Assembly (NCBI GenBank): GCA_910584205.1
Contig: CAJUAA010000001.1
Span: 1 to 64,000, forward strand
Direction of reading: 5' to 3'
Source of the DNA: an uncultured Lachnospiraceae bacterium
GTDB taxonomy: Bacteria; Bacillota; Clostridia; Lachnospirales; Lachnospiraceae
Length of the DNA stretch: 64,000 nucleotides
Below, one piece after another: positions 26,706-33,020 of this stretch. Numbering within the stretch: position 1 is the stretch's first letter; the number at the start of each line of letters is the position of its first letter. The notes below the pieces were generated by a model. The model did not search any database and was not told where the DNA came from. It was given only the letters and a program-made list of their open reading frames with translations. A program made the position numbers and the translations under genes.

Positions 26706-26969
26706 ATGGTTAAATTCAGATTTACAGTCAGAGATCCCGAAGGATTTCCGGTGGAAACGGCGGGACAGCTGGTGAAAGAAGCGATCCGTTGTACGAGCAA
26801 AGTAACCATCAGAAAAGGAGAAAAAAGCGGCGACGCAAAATTGATCTTTCATGTACTGTCTCTGTCCATAAAGGCCGGCCAGGAAGTGGAAATGATGCTG
26901 GAAGGAGAAAATGAGCAGGAGGAAGCGCTTCGGCTGGAAGCCTTTGTACGGGACCATACAGGGGCCTGA
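26706..26969 (+). CDS. HPr-like protein lacking both phosphorylation sites
   Basis: An 87-residue protein that aligns end to end with HPr. Position 15, the phosphoacceptor His in GxHARPA, is Pro here (EGFPVETAG), and the Arg17-Pro18 pair is Glu-Thr. Position 46, the regulatory Ser of Gram-positive HPr, is Leu (AKLIFHVLSL). The fold-defining hydrophobics and the VLSL segment are kept. It cannot act as the general phosphocarrier by the known chemistry. It may bind a PTS enzyme or regulator as a non-phosphorylatable mimic. Last gene of the PTS operon. Confidence 0.85.
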   Translation: MVKFRFTVRDPEGFPVETAGQLVKEAIRCTSKVTIRKGEKSGDAKLIFHVLSLSIKAGQEVEMMLEGENEQEEALRLEAFVRDHTGA

Positions 26970-26989
26970 AGGCGGATGTATGGGAAATT

Positions 26990-27550
26990 TTATGAGAACA
27001 TCAGCAATGCTCTGTTGTTTGTAATAATATCGGGGCCGCAGGTATAACTGGAAAAATCCCTGTCGTCTGTGAGAATCTTGTAATTATGCAGTTCTGCAAA
27101 AGAGGCCAGAAAAGCATCATTGAAATCAAAAGAAAAATGATAGTCGATGATCTGATTCAAATCAATTCTGGAAAAGTCATCATCCATGATAGTAAACCTG
27201 GTTAAAATGTTGGATTTCAATATTTCCAATATCGCTCTCATACTTATTGCATAGTTTTTTGTAGTCCGATAGTCCTTTTTAAAATCGCCGGCATCGGGAT
27301 GTTCGTTTGTATAAATATTATGCTGTATACGTATACAGCGGTTGATGAACTCTGATACTTGAACGGAAGTCAGGACTAAGGTGCATTTTGATAAAAGAAG
27401 TTTTTTATAATAATCTTCATAGGGTTTATTTCTGCTGTCAAAACCAACCGGATAGAAAAGCTTTATTAAAATATTGGTATCCAACAGGAAAAAATCACAT
27501 TTCTGTGGTGTGTATTCAGACAGATGTTTAATCCTGCGTTTCATGATCAT
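26990..27550 (-). CDS. PIN-domain protein, probable nuclease of a three-gene module
   Basis: A 186-residue protein with the PIN pattern and all expected acidic residues: Asp24 in FFLLDTNILIK, Glu67 in SVQVSEFINR, Asp142 and Asp145 in FSFDFNDAFLASFAE, and Asp162-Asp165 in ILTDDRDFSSY. PIN domains are Mg-dependent RNases, often toxins. Length (186) exceeds simple VapC toxins (about 130), with an insertion near residues 73-130. It overlaps the STAS-like gene by 4 bp (ATGA), so the three genes are co-translated. Confidence 0.85.
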   Translation of the reverse strand: MIMKRRIKHLSEYTPQKCDFFLLDTNILIKLFYPVGFDSRNKPYEDYYKKLLLSKCTLVLTSVQVSEFINRCIRIQHNIYTNEHPDAGDFKKDYRTTKNYAISMRAILEILKSNILTRFTIMDDDFSRIDLNQIIDYHFSFDFNDAFLASFAELHNYKILTDDRDFSSYTCGPDIITNNRALLMFS

Positions 27551-27888
27551 TCACATCCATTCGTTACAGCCTGATTGAAGGACTGAGAATCCTTATAATA
27601 ACTCTTCGCATTGGAAATGACGATTTCGAATATATTATATTGTTCATCGGAAATTCCTGTTATCGTCAGTTGGTTATTCAGCGTATTACTGGAATACTTG
27701 TTATACAGCTTTCCGACAGCTACATTTAAAAATGGTGATAAAATACTTTCAACATCAGAAAAATCAAGAGAGACCGTATAGCCTGCATCAATAAGACCGC
27801 AGATTTTTTCATAGATCGTCTGTCCCTGTTCTCTGGTGAGTGCGGTAGTTGTTCCCAGAATTTCAGATACATGCAATAGTTGTTCCAT
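27547..27888 (-). CDS. STAS-like domain protein (DUF4325)
   Basis: A 113-residue protein with the DUF4325 pattern: a beta-alpha start, YTVSLDFSDVESILSPFLNV (about residues 38-57), and a GKLYNKYSS segment. DUF4325 is a STAS-like fold often seen next to HATPase proteins, which recalls anti-sigma/anti-anti-sigma switches. AGGAGGG precedes the ATG. It lies 9 bp after the STAS-HATPase gene and overlaps the PIN gene. Confidence 0.8.
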   Translation of the reverse strand: MEQLLHVSEILGTTTALTREQGQTIYEKICGLIDAGYTVSLDFSDVESILSPFLNVAVGKLYNKYSSNTLNNQLTITGISDEQYNIFEIVISNAKSYYKDSQSFNQAVTNGCE

Positions 27889-27897
27889 AATGCCCTC

Positions 27898-28791
27898 CTA
27901 AAATACTAATTTTTTCCGCGTTTCGGATTTTAAGCGGTATGAGGAATGATCTCCTAAATAAAATGACATAGTGACAATTGTGCCGGAAAAAGAGAAAGGC
28001 AGGTCGAAATAATTCTCTTTTCCATGTTTATATTCAAATCCCTCAGACCCGGAAACTAAAGAAAACATACCCTGGTTTAATTTGATAAATTCAAGGATCA
28101 GGCTGAATCCCAATCCTCCGGGTTCTGGTATACGACGGGTGCTGTGGCCTCTTACCATAGCCCATTTCAGCGCGTTTCCGGAAAAAGTTTTTCCAAATTC
28201 GTGAAAAAAATCTTCCACATTCCGGCGAATTGTCGTACCAATGTCAACAATGGAAAATCTCAGCATTTTATTTCGATGAAAATATTGTCCGCAGGAGTAG
28301 ACCATCGAATGAACGGAATGGTCACGAACGTTTCCGAATATTTCAAGCAGGTTATCTGTAATGCGGTTCTTTAGAGGAACTGACATTTGAGGCATACCAT
28401 TATGCTGGAGCAGATGTATCGTGATATGTTCTTTAAAAAGGTCAATTTCATGATTGTTAAAAATTTGATAAGGGATTACGGAATCATTCGGGTTCTTCTC
28501 CGTTTTTATATTGCTGAAGTATCTGCTGAATCCATTTTTTCCCATGACCTGAGCGATTTCCGGGTGTAAATTCTTAACACGGATTTCTAAATTATTATTA
28601 GCCGAAAATGTACTGAAAATACAGCCGATAATGGAAAAGAAATTCCCTGCAATAAAAGTTACATGAACAAAATCCACATTTACTCTTACATCATTCAGGA
28701 CAGAAAAATCGTAACACAATTTTCCAAAACATTGATAAGAAAATGGTGTGTTTTTTAACTGGGTGGCCGAAATAACAATAGTATTTTCCAT
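27898..28791 (-). CDS. STAS-HATPase fusion protein, switch kinase-like
   Basis: A 297-residue protein. The N-terminal 95 residues look like a STAS-type fold (TIVISATQLKN ... VNVDFVHVTFIAGNFFSII). The rest is a GHKL ATPase: N box LLEIFGNVRDHSVHS, G1 box FSIVDIGTTIRRNV, G2 box RIPEPGGLGFSLILEFI. No His-kinase dimerisation box is present, so it is not a classical sensor kinase. No ribosome-binding site is visible before the ATG at 28791, and a TATTAT-like element abuts the start, so leaderless or weak translation is possible. First gene of the module with DUF4325 and PIN. Confidence 0.8.
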   Translation of the reverse strand: MENTIVISATQLKNTPFSYQCFGKLCYDFSVLNDVRVNVDFVHVTFIAGNFFSIIGCIFSTFSANNNLEIRVKNLHPEIAQVMGKNGFSRYFSNIKTEKNPNDSVIPYQIFNNHEIDLFKEHITIHLLQHNGMPQMSVPLKNRITDNLLEIFGNVRDHSVHSMVYSCGQYFHRNKMLRFSIVDIGTTIRRNVEDFFHEFGKTFSGNALKWAMVRGHSTRRIPEPGGLGFSLILEFIKLNQGMFSLVSGSEGFEYKHGKENYFDLPFSFSGTIVTMSFYLGDHSSYRLKSETRKKLVF

Positions 28792-29063
28792 ATAATAAAC
28801 AGTTTGTCATTATGAGCACAATAACAGGAAGAATAAACGGCTCCCAATTGGACACATCAATGAGAGGTGTGGGAGCAGCAATTACTTATATTATATGTGG
28901 AAAGCTGTAAAAAAGTCAATAAAAATGAAAAAAGTGGGAGAATTAATTTTAAAGTCGATGAGTAAAAAAGTCCGGGTTCCTGCAGTGATTTGTTATAGCT
29001 CGATCCTTTTTTATCCCGTATAATTTCCGATCTGCCTGCACATCCTGTCATCGGGGTGATCAT

Positions 29064-29240
29064 ATGTTGAAAAAAAGGGATCTGCCGATCGGCTTTACCA
29101 TGGAGCTGGCGCAGCACGCCGATCTGCTCATCCGCTTCAGTCATCTTTCGGAGGCGGAGCAGAATGACATCATAAACGGGGCGAAAAATGTGACGTCCCG
29201 TGAGGGAATGCGGGAGTATGTGGAACAAGTGCTTTCATAA
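29064..29240 (+). CDS. Conserved small protein, 58 residues
   Basis: A short gene with ATG 29064 and GGGGTGAT upstream. The product reads LPIGFTMELAQHADLLIRFS followed by LSEAEQNDIINGAKNVTSRE and MREYVEQVLS. I recognise the pattern (LPxGFxMALAQ, LSExEQ, SREEM) from small helical proteins widespread in Clostridia; no function is known to me. It stands alone after a 270-bp gap holding the divergent start of the STAS-HATPase gene. Confidence 0.75.
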   Translation: MLKKRDLPIGFTMELAQHADLLIRFSHLSEAEQNDIINGAKNVTSREGMREYVEQVLS

Positions 29241-29270
29241 TGTCTGAGACGCGATCGTATGCAGGGCGTT

Positions 29271-29332
29271 AAAGCGGTTTCCGGGCGGTTTTGCGGGCAA
29301 AGCGGTTTCCGGGCGGTTTTGCGGGCAAAGCG
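29271..29332. repeat. 28-bp tandem duplication, 2.2 copies
   Basis: The unit at 29271-29298 (starting AAAGCGGTTTCCGGGCGG) is repeated exactly at 29299-29326 and begins a third time (AAAGCG, to 29332). It is non-coding, between the 58-residue gene and the His/Cys-rich protein. Confidence 0.95.
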
Positions 29333-29446
29333 CTTGTTCAGAACCTTCCTTCGTGCTATACTGTTTTTACAGTAATTCCTCCGTGCAGTCCTGCTTCCGC
29401 AGGGAGCAGGACTGTCTGTCAGAGGAAGGGAAAGGAGGGGAGAAGC

Positions 29447-29725
29447 ATGTATGTTCGCAGACGGCTTACGGCAGTCCTGGCTGCCGCTCTGCTTGTGGTT
29501 CTTCTGGCCATGCCGGTTTCTGCTCACGGACATCATGGACACCACAGACGGTCAACGGCAGATACCAGCTGTCCGGTCTGTACGGTGGAAGGATGTACGG
29601 AGACAGGGCGGCATACCCACGACGGATGTGAGTACTGTGGCTATGACCATGCGGGAGATTACTGCGACGGCACCTGTGTGACCGTATCCCGCCGGGGACA
29701 CGGAAGACACCATGGATGCTATTAG
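29447..29725 (+). CDS. Secreted His/Cys-rich small protein
   Basis: A 92-residue protein with a clear signal peptide (MYVRRRLTAVLAAALLVVLL, cleavage after VSA at about 26). The mature part begins HGHHGHHRR and then has CPVC, CTETGRHTHDGC, CEYC, CDGTC and a final HGRHHGC. The dense His and Cys suggest extracellular metal binding or a disulphide-rich peptide; this is inference. AAAGGAGGGG precedes the ATG. A terminator follows. Confidence 0.8.
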   Translation: MYVRRRLTAVLAAALLVVLLAMPVSAHGHHGHHRRSTADTSCPVCTVEGCTETGRHTHDGCEYCGYDHAGDYCDGTCVTVSRRGHGRHHGCY

Positions 29726-29733
29726 TAAACGAG

Positions 29734-29773
29734 ATCGTTTCCTGCCCGGAAATCGGGCAGGAGACGATTTTTG
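29734..29773 (+). terminator. Strong rho-independent terminator
   Basis: ATCGTTTCCTGCCCG (29734-29748) pairs with CGGGCAGGAGACGAT (29754-29768), followed by a T run. Confidence 0.92.
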
Positions 29774-29816
29774 TGCGGAAAGATATGCGAAAGAGTTTTT
29801 TGGAGGAGGACGCGGT

Positions 29817-30188
29817 ATGGCAGGGGCATGTCTGTGTATTGACGTAGGCGGAGGTTCGATCAAATACGCCCGGCTGGATGAGAGCCGGACGCTGATGGAT
29901 TACGGAGTGCTGGACCAGTTTACCAGGCCCATTGCCAGGATGATCATGAATCTGCAGTTTGTGTACGATCCGGAGCGGTTTGCCATCGGAGGGGGGATCA
30001 GCAGGCAGCCGAAGCTTCTTGAGAGCATCCGGAGGAATCTGAAGCAGTTCTATGCGTGGTATCCCGCGAAGGTTCCGCAGGCTCAGGTGACCGTCTGCCG
30101 ATTTTTCAATGAGGCGAATCTGATGGGCGCCTATCGGAATTATGTGCGGACTTTTGGCGGATTTGAAGGCAAAAAAACAGATTTATGA
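29817..30188 (+). pseudogene. ROK-family kinase/regulator with large internal deletion
   Basis: Only 123 codons. The N-terminus has the ROK ATP-binding start (CLCIDVGGGSIKYARLDES). After LMDYG the frame passes directly into the C-terminal part (LDQFTRPIARMIMNLQFVYD, FAIGGGISRQPKLLESI). ROK proteins are about 290-310 residues, so about 170-180 codons are missing in frame, including the catalytic Asp and the zinc-binding Cys motif. GGAGGAGGA precedes ATG 29817. A sugar-kinase function is lost. Confidence 0.85.
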
Positions 30189-30239
30189 ACAATGTGAAAA
30201 CATTCCTGAAAAATTTTTGAAAAAAATTAAAAAAAGTAC

Positions 30240-30268
30240 TTGCATTTTTGGAAAAGGATGATTATAAT
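30240..30268 (+). promoter_or_regulatory. tRNA-Lys promoter
   Basis: TTGCAT (30240-30245), a 17-bp spacer and TATAAT (30263-30268), 33 bp before the tRNA, in an AT-rich upstream region. Confidence 0.85.
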
Positions 30269-30301
30269 ATAGTTTGTTCGTTGAACAACATAACAAAGGA
30301 T

Positions 30302-30374
30302 GCGCTTTTAGCTCAGTTGGTAGAGCACCTGACTCTTAATCAGGGTGTCCAGGGTTCGAGCCCCTGATGGCGCA
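30302..30374 (+). tRNA. tRNA-Lys (anticodon CTT)
   Basis: A 73-base cloverleaf. The D arm has AGCTCAGTTGGTAGAGC, the anticodon arm CCTGA-CTCTTAA-TCAGG has anticodon CTT, and the T arm is CAGGG-TTCGAGC-CCCTG. The discriminator base is A and CCA is not encoded. The acceptor strands GCGCTTT and ATGGCGC leave a T-T mismatch at pair 6-67 and a T-G wobble at 5-68, whereas common Firmicute tRNA-Lys has GCGCCAT pairing fully with ATGGCGC. Confidence 0.93.
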
Positions 30375-30379
30375 CGCAG

Positions 30380-30426
30380 GAGCACTGTTTTTGGGACTAA
30401 GATTCCGGGGGCGGTGTTCTTTTTTT
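30380..30426 (+). terminator. Terminator after tRNA-Lys
   Basis: GAGCACTG (30380-30387) pairs with CGGTGTTC (30412-30419), with T7 at 30420-30426. The stem has two wobble pairs and a long loop. Confidence 0.65.
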
Positions 30427-30507
30427 GATGTGCGGAAAGAGAGGAGAATTGACATTTACTGTGTAAGTTGTTATGATGATTTTAAGAAAAGACAGGGGTG
30501 AGGGAGT

Positions 30508-31125
30508 ATGGACAGACTGGAAAAGCAGCTTGCATTTTTGCTGGAGATCGACAGGCAGAAGGAGATCATCCGGCAGACGTATCTGGCGGACGGGAGCCGC
30601 CGGGAGAGCGACGCGGAGCACGCGTGGCATCTGGCGGTCATGTGCATGCTGCTGAGCGAGTATGCCAATGATGCCATCGACGTGGCCAGGACCATGAAGA
30701 TGCTGCTGGTCCATGATCTGGTGGAGATTGACGCGGGAGATACGTATGCGTATGACGCAAAGGGAAACGAGACCAAAGGCGCCAGGGAACAGAAGGCGGC
30801 GGATCGGATCTTCGGGATGCTTCCGGAAGACCAGGGAGCGGAGCTTCGCGGCCTGTGGGATGAGTTTGAGGCCATGGAGACGCCGGAGGCGAAGTTTGCC
30901 AATGCGCTGGATAAGATCCAGCCGGTGCTTCTGACGGATCAGGCGCAGGGAAAATCCTGGAGAGAGCATGGAGTCAGAAAATCGCAGATCATGGGAAGAA
31001 ATGAGAGAACCCACGAGGGTTCGGAGATTCTGTGGGAACGGATTCGTCAGATCATAGAGAAAAATGTGGAGGCAGGTTTCATAGGAGGAGAAGACAGCGG
31101 AGCATCGGACTCCTCCTCCGTATAA
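30508..31125 (+). CDS. HD-domain hydrolase (YfbR/HDDC2-like)
   Basis: A 205-residue metal-dependent phosphohydrolase. The HD motif residues are His in DAEHAWHLAVMC, the His-Asp pair in LLVHDLVEIDAGD, and a later Asp in NALDKIQPVLL. Relatives are 5'-deoxynucleotidases and the eukaryotic HDDC2 family, so nucleotide clean-up is likely. GTGAGGGAG precedes the ATG. It faces the kinase gene, whose end lies 16 bp away. Confidence 0.92.
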   Translation: MDRLEKQLAFLLEIDRQKEIIRQTYLADGSRRESDAEHAWHLAVMCMLLSEYANDAIDVARTMKMLLVHDLVEIDAGDTYAYDAKGNETKGAREQKAADRIFGMLPEDQGAELRGLWDEFEAMETPEAKFANALDKIQPVLLTDQAQGKSWREHGVRKSQIMGRNERTHEGSEILWERIRQIIEKNVEAGFIGGEDSGASDSSSV

Positions 31126-31141
31126 AACCCATCTGGGATAA

Positions 31142-31891
31142 TTATATACAAATATGAGATGTTGGCAGTAGTGGAAGGTATACCTGGACTTCCGTTCCTT
31201 TTCCCACGGCAGAGCGCAGATGGATCGTTCCGTTGTGGGCCAGTATGATGCGGCGGACGATGGAAAGTCCAAGGCCGGTGCCGTTGTCCTTGTAGGTTAC
31301 GAAGGGCCGGAAGACGGCCTGTTGATGTTCCGCGGGAATCCCGCAGCCGTTGTCCTTGACGGCGATCATAAGCCGTTTGTCATGTGTGAAGACCTTCAGC
31401 GTGATCCGTCCCCGTTCGGTGATGGATTCCATGGAATTCTTGATCAGATTGAGAAAGGCCTGCTTCAATCTGACCGGATCTCCATAAAAGGCGGGGTAGG
31501 TGTTGTCCAGCTTGATGAGCAGAGGGATGTGCCTGTTCAGAAGCTCGGGAAGCAGCGTGTCCTTCAGGTCACAGGCAAACGCGTCCGGCTCGATTTGGCT
31601 GATGTTCAGCTTTTCTCCATTGTTGAAGATGGAGATGTCATCCAGAAGTGTCTTCATATACTGGAGGTCATGTTTCATCTGCGCCCAGAACTCAAAATCC
31701 TCCACTTCGGGATGCATTTTCTGGATCCACTGGATCGAACTGTCCATATAGGTAAGCGGATTTCGGATCTCATGGGAGATCTGGGAAAGGGTAAGATGGT
31801 AATCTTCTTTGATGGCTGTGATCAGTTCATGGAAGTTCTCGTCTTTGGCCATCAGACGTTCCATTTTTTCCTGTTCGTCGTATGTAAGCAT
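31142..31891 (-). CDS. Soluble sensor histidine kinase, probable sporulation-type kinase
   Basis: A 249-residue kinase with no membrane segment. The H box is LSQISHEIRNPLTYMDS (about residue 38), the N box LIKNSMESITERG, and the G boxes VKDNGCGIPAEHQQ and GTGLGLSIVRRI. No response regulator is adjacent. Soluble or orphan kinases of this size in Clostridia often feed Spo0A. I start at ATG 31891 (GGGAG upstream) rather than 31984. Two Spo0A boxes stand directly upstream of its promoter, tying it to the sporulation network. Confidence 0.9.
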   Translation of the reverse strand: MLTYDEQEKMERLMAKDENFHELITAIKEDYHLTLSQISHEIRNPLTYMDSSIQWIQKMHPEVEDFEFWAQMKHDLQYMKTLLDDISIFNNGEKLNISQIEPDAFACDLKDTLLPELLNRHIPLLIKLDNTYPAFYGDPVRLKQAFLNLIKNSMESITERGRITLKVFTHDKRLMIAVKDNGCGIPAEHQQAVFRPFVTYKDNGTGLGLSIVRRIILAHNGTIHLRSAVGKGTEVQVYLPLLPTSHICI

Positions 31892-31903
31892 GTCATCACT
31901 CCC

Positions 31904-31923
31904 TGTCTGTAATATAACAGACA
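31904..31923. promoter_or_regulatory. Inverted repeat over the kinase -10 element
   Basis: TGTCTGT (31904-31910) and ACAGACA (31917-31923) flank AATATA, which is the -10 on the minus strand. This could be an operator or a hairpin at the start of the transcript. Confidence 0.45.
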
Positions 31924-31939
31924 TGTCAAAAAATGGCAA
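31911..31939 (-). promoter_or_regulatory. Kinase promoter
   Basis: On the minus strand TTGCCA (31934-31939), a 17-bp spacer and TATATT (31911-31916) form a sigma-A type promoter about 20 bp before the start codon. Confidence 0.7.
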
Positions 31940-31948
31940 ATAAAATCG

Positions 31949-31965
31949 TTCGACAAGTTTCGACA
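31949..31965 (-). promoter_or_regulatory. Tandem Spo0A boxes
   Basis: On the minus strand TGTCGAA occurs twice (31959-31965 and 31949-31955), separated by 3 bp, so the boxes repeat every 10 bp, the spacing used by Spo0A dimers. They end 9 bp upstream of the -35 of the kinase promoter, a position suited to activation. The HIT gene on the other strand starts 65 bp away and could also be affected. Confidence 0.75.
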
Positions 31966-32029
31966 GAATAGAACAAGAAATCATAAAAAGAAACTGTAAA
32001 GTTTACAAAAATGAATCAGGAGGGATATT

Positions 32030-32452
32030 ATGAAGGATTGTAATTGTGTTTTCTGCAAAATTGCAGGCGGTGAGATTCCGTCAACGACACTGTATGAGGA
32101 TGAGGATTTTCGTGTGATCCTGGATCTGGGCCCCGCCACAAGAGGACACGCGCTTCTGCTTCCAAAGGAACATTACAGGGATCTTTTTGAACTTGACGAT
32201 GAAACCGCGGCGAAGGTTCTGGTGAAGGCGAAGAGGATCGCCGGAAGAATGAAGAAAGCTCTTGGAGCGGACGGCTTCAACCTGGTGCAGAACAACGGTG
32301 AGGCGGCGGGCCAGACGGTATTTCATTTCCATATGCATCTGATTCCCCGTTACAGGGACGACCATGCGGGCATCTTATGGGAGCCGGGCCGGACCACGCC
32401 GGAGGAGATGGAGGAGATCAGGAGCCGGATCAGCAGCCTGCAGGAGGAGTAA
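32030..32452 (+). CDS. HIT family hydrolase
   Basis: A 140-residue protein of the histidine triad superfamily (HinT/Fhit type). The catalytic triad is in TVFHFHMHLIPRY (about residue 100), and the N-terminal CVFCKIAGGEIPSTTLYED has the zinc-type Cys pair. Members hydrolyse nucleoside phosphoramidates and related nucleotides. The ribosome-binding site is AGGAGGG. The sigma factor gene follows after 10 bp, so the two may be co-transcribed. Confidence 0.94.
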   Translation: MKDCNCVFCKIAGGEIPSTTLYEDEDFRVILDLGPATRGHALLLPKEHYRDLFELDDETAAKVLVKAKRIAGRMKKALGADGFNLVQNNGEAAGQTVFHFHMHLIPRYRDDHAGILWEPGRTTPEEMEEIRSRISSLQEE

Positions 32453-32462
32453 GTGGCTTAAG

Positions 32463-32996
32463 ATGAATGAAAGGGATCATCGCCTGGATGATTACTTTAT
32501 GCTCTATCGGACGACGATCATGAAAAACGTCTATGTGTTCGTAAGAGATTACCATGCGGCAGAGGATATTTGTCAGGATGCGTTTGCCCGCCTGTCCGGG
32601 AATCTGGACCATGTACCGCCGGAAAAGGTGAAGGCGTGGCTGTTGGTCGTATCGGAACGTCTGGCAAAAGATTATCTGAGAAAAGGCGGAAAATACAGAC
32701 GGGTCATGGAGGTGGAATTCAGTGAGGAATTCGTGACCGATCTTGTACCGGACCCGCTGGATCTTCTGATCGAAAGGGAGGAGCGGGCAGAGAAGAAACG
32801 GGTTATAGGCTGTCTGAAGTTTGAAAAGCCGCACTGGTACAACGCCATGATGATGCGCTATATGGAGCAGATGAATGACATCGAGATCAGTGAAGAGCTG
32901 GGGATCAAGGCATCCCTGGCCAGCAAGTGGAGAGAAAGAGCGAAGAAGTGGGTGTTGGGAAAGTATGCCGGGGACGAGAAGGAAAGGGACAGCTGA
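32463..32996 (+). CDS. ECF-like sigma-70 family sigma factor
   Basis: A 177-residue sigma factor. Region 2 is visible as VYVFVRDYHAAEDICQDAFARL and KAWLLVVSERLAKDYLRK; region 4 as YMEQMNDIEISEELGIKASL followed by WRERAKKWVL. Its own ribosome-binding site is poor (AGGAGG lies about 14 bases upstream, inside the HIT gene end), suggesting coupling to HIT translation. No anti-sigma factor is adjacent. Confidence 0.87.
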   Translation: MNERDHRLDDYFMLYRTTIMKNVYVFVRDYHAAEDICQDAFARLSGNLDHVPPEKVKAWLLVVSERLAKDYLRKGGKYRRVMEVEFSEEFVTDLVPDPLDLLIEREERAEKKRVIGCLKFEKPHWYNAMMMRYMEQMNDIEISEELGIKASLASKWRERAKKWVLGKYAGDEKERDS

Positions 32997-33011
32997 GAAT
33001 ACTGTCCCTTT
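32983..33011. terminator. Bidirectional terminator between sigma factor and murG
   Basis: AAAGGGACAG (32983-32992) pairs with CTGTCCCTTT (33002-33011). The sigma factor stop lies in the loop, and the A/T flanks serve both directions. Confidence 0.7.
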
Positions 33012-33020
33012 GTTAAAATT

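Noticed and set aside
29271..29332. CRISPR-like repeat.
   Set aside because: The copies are directly adjacent with no spacers, and there are no cas genes in the window.
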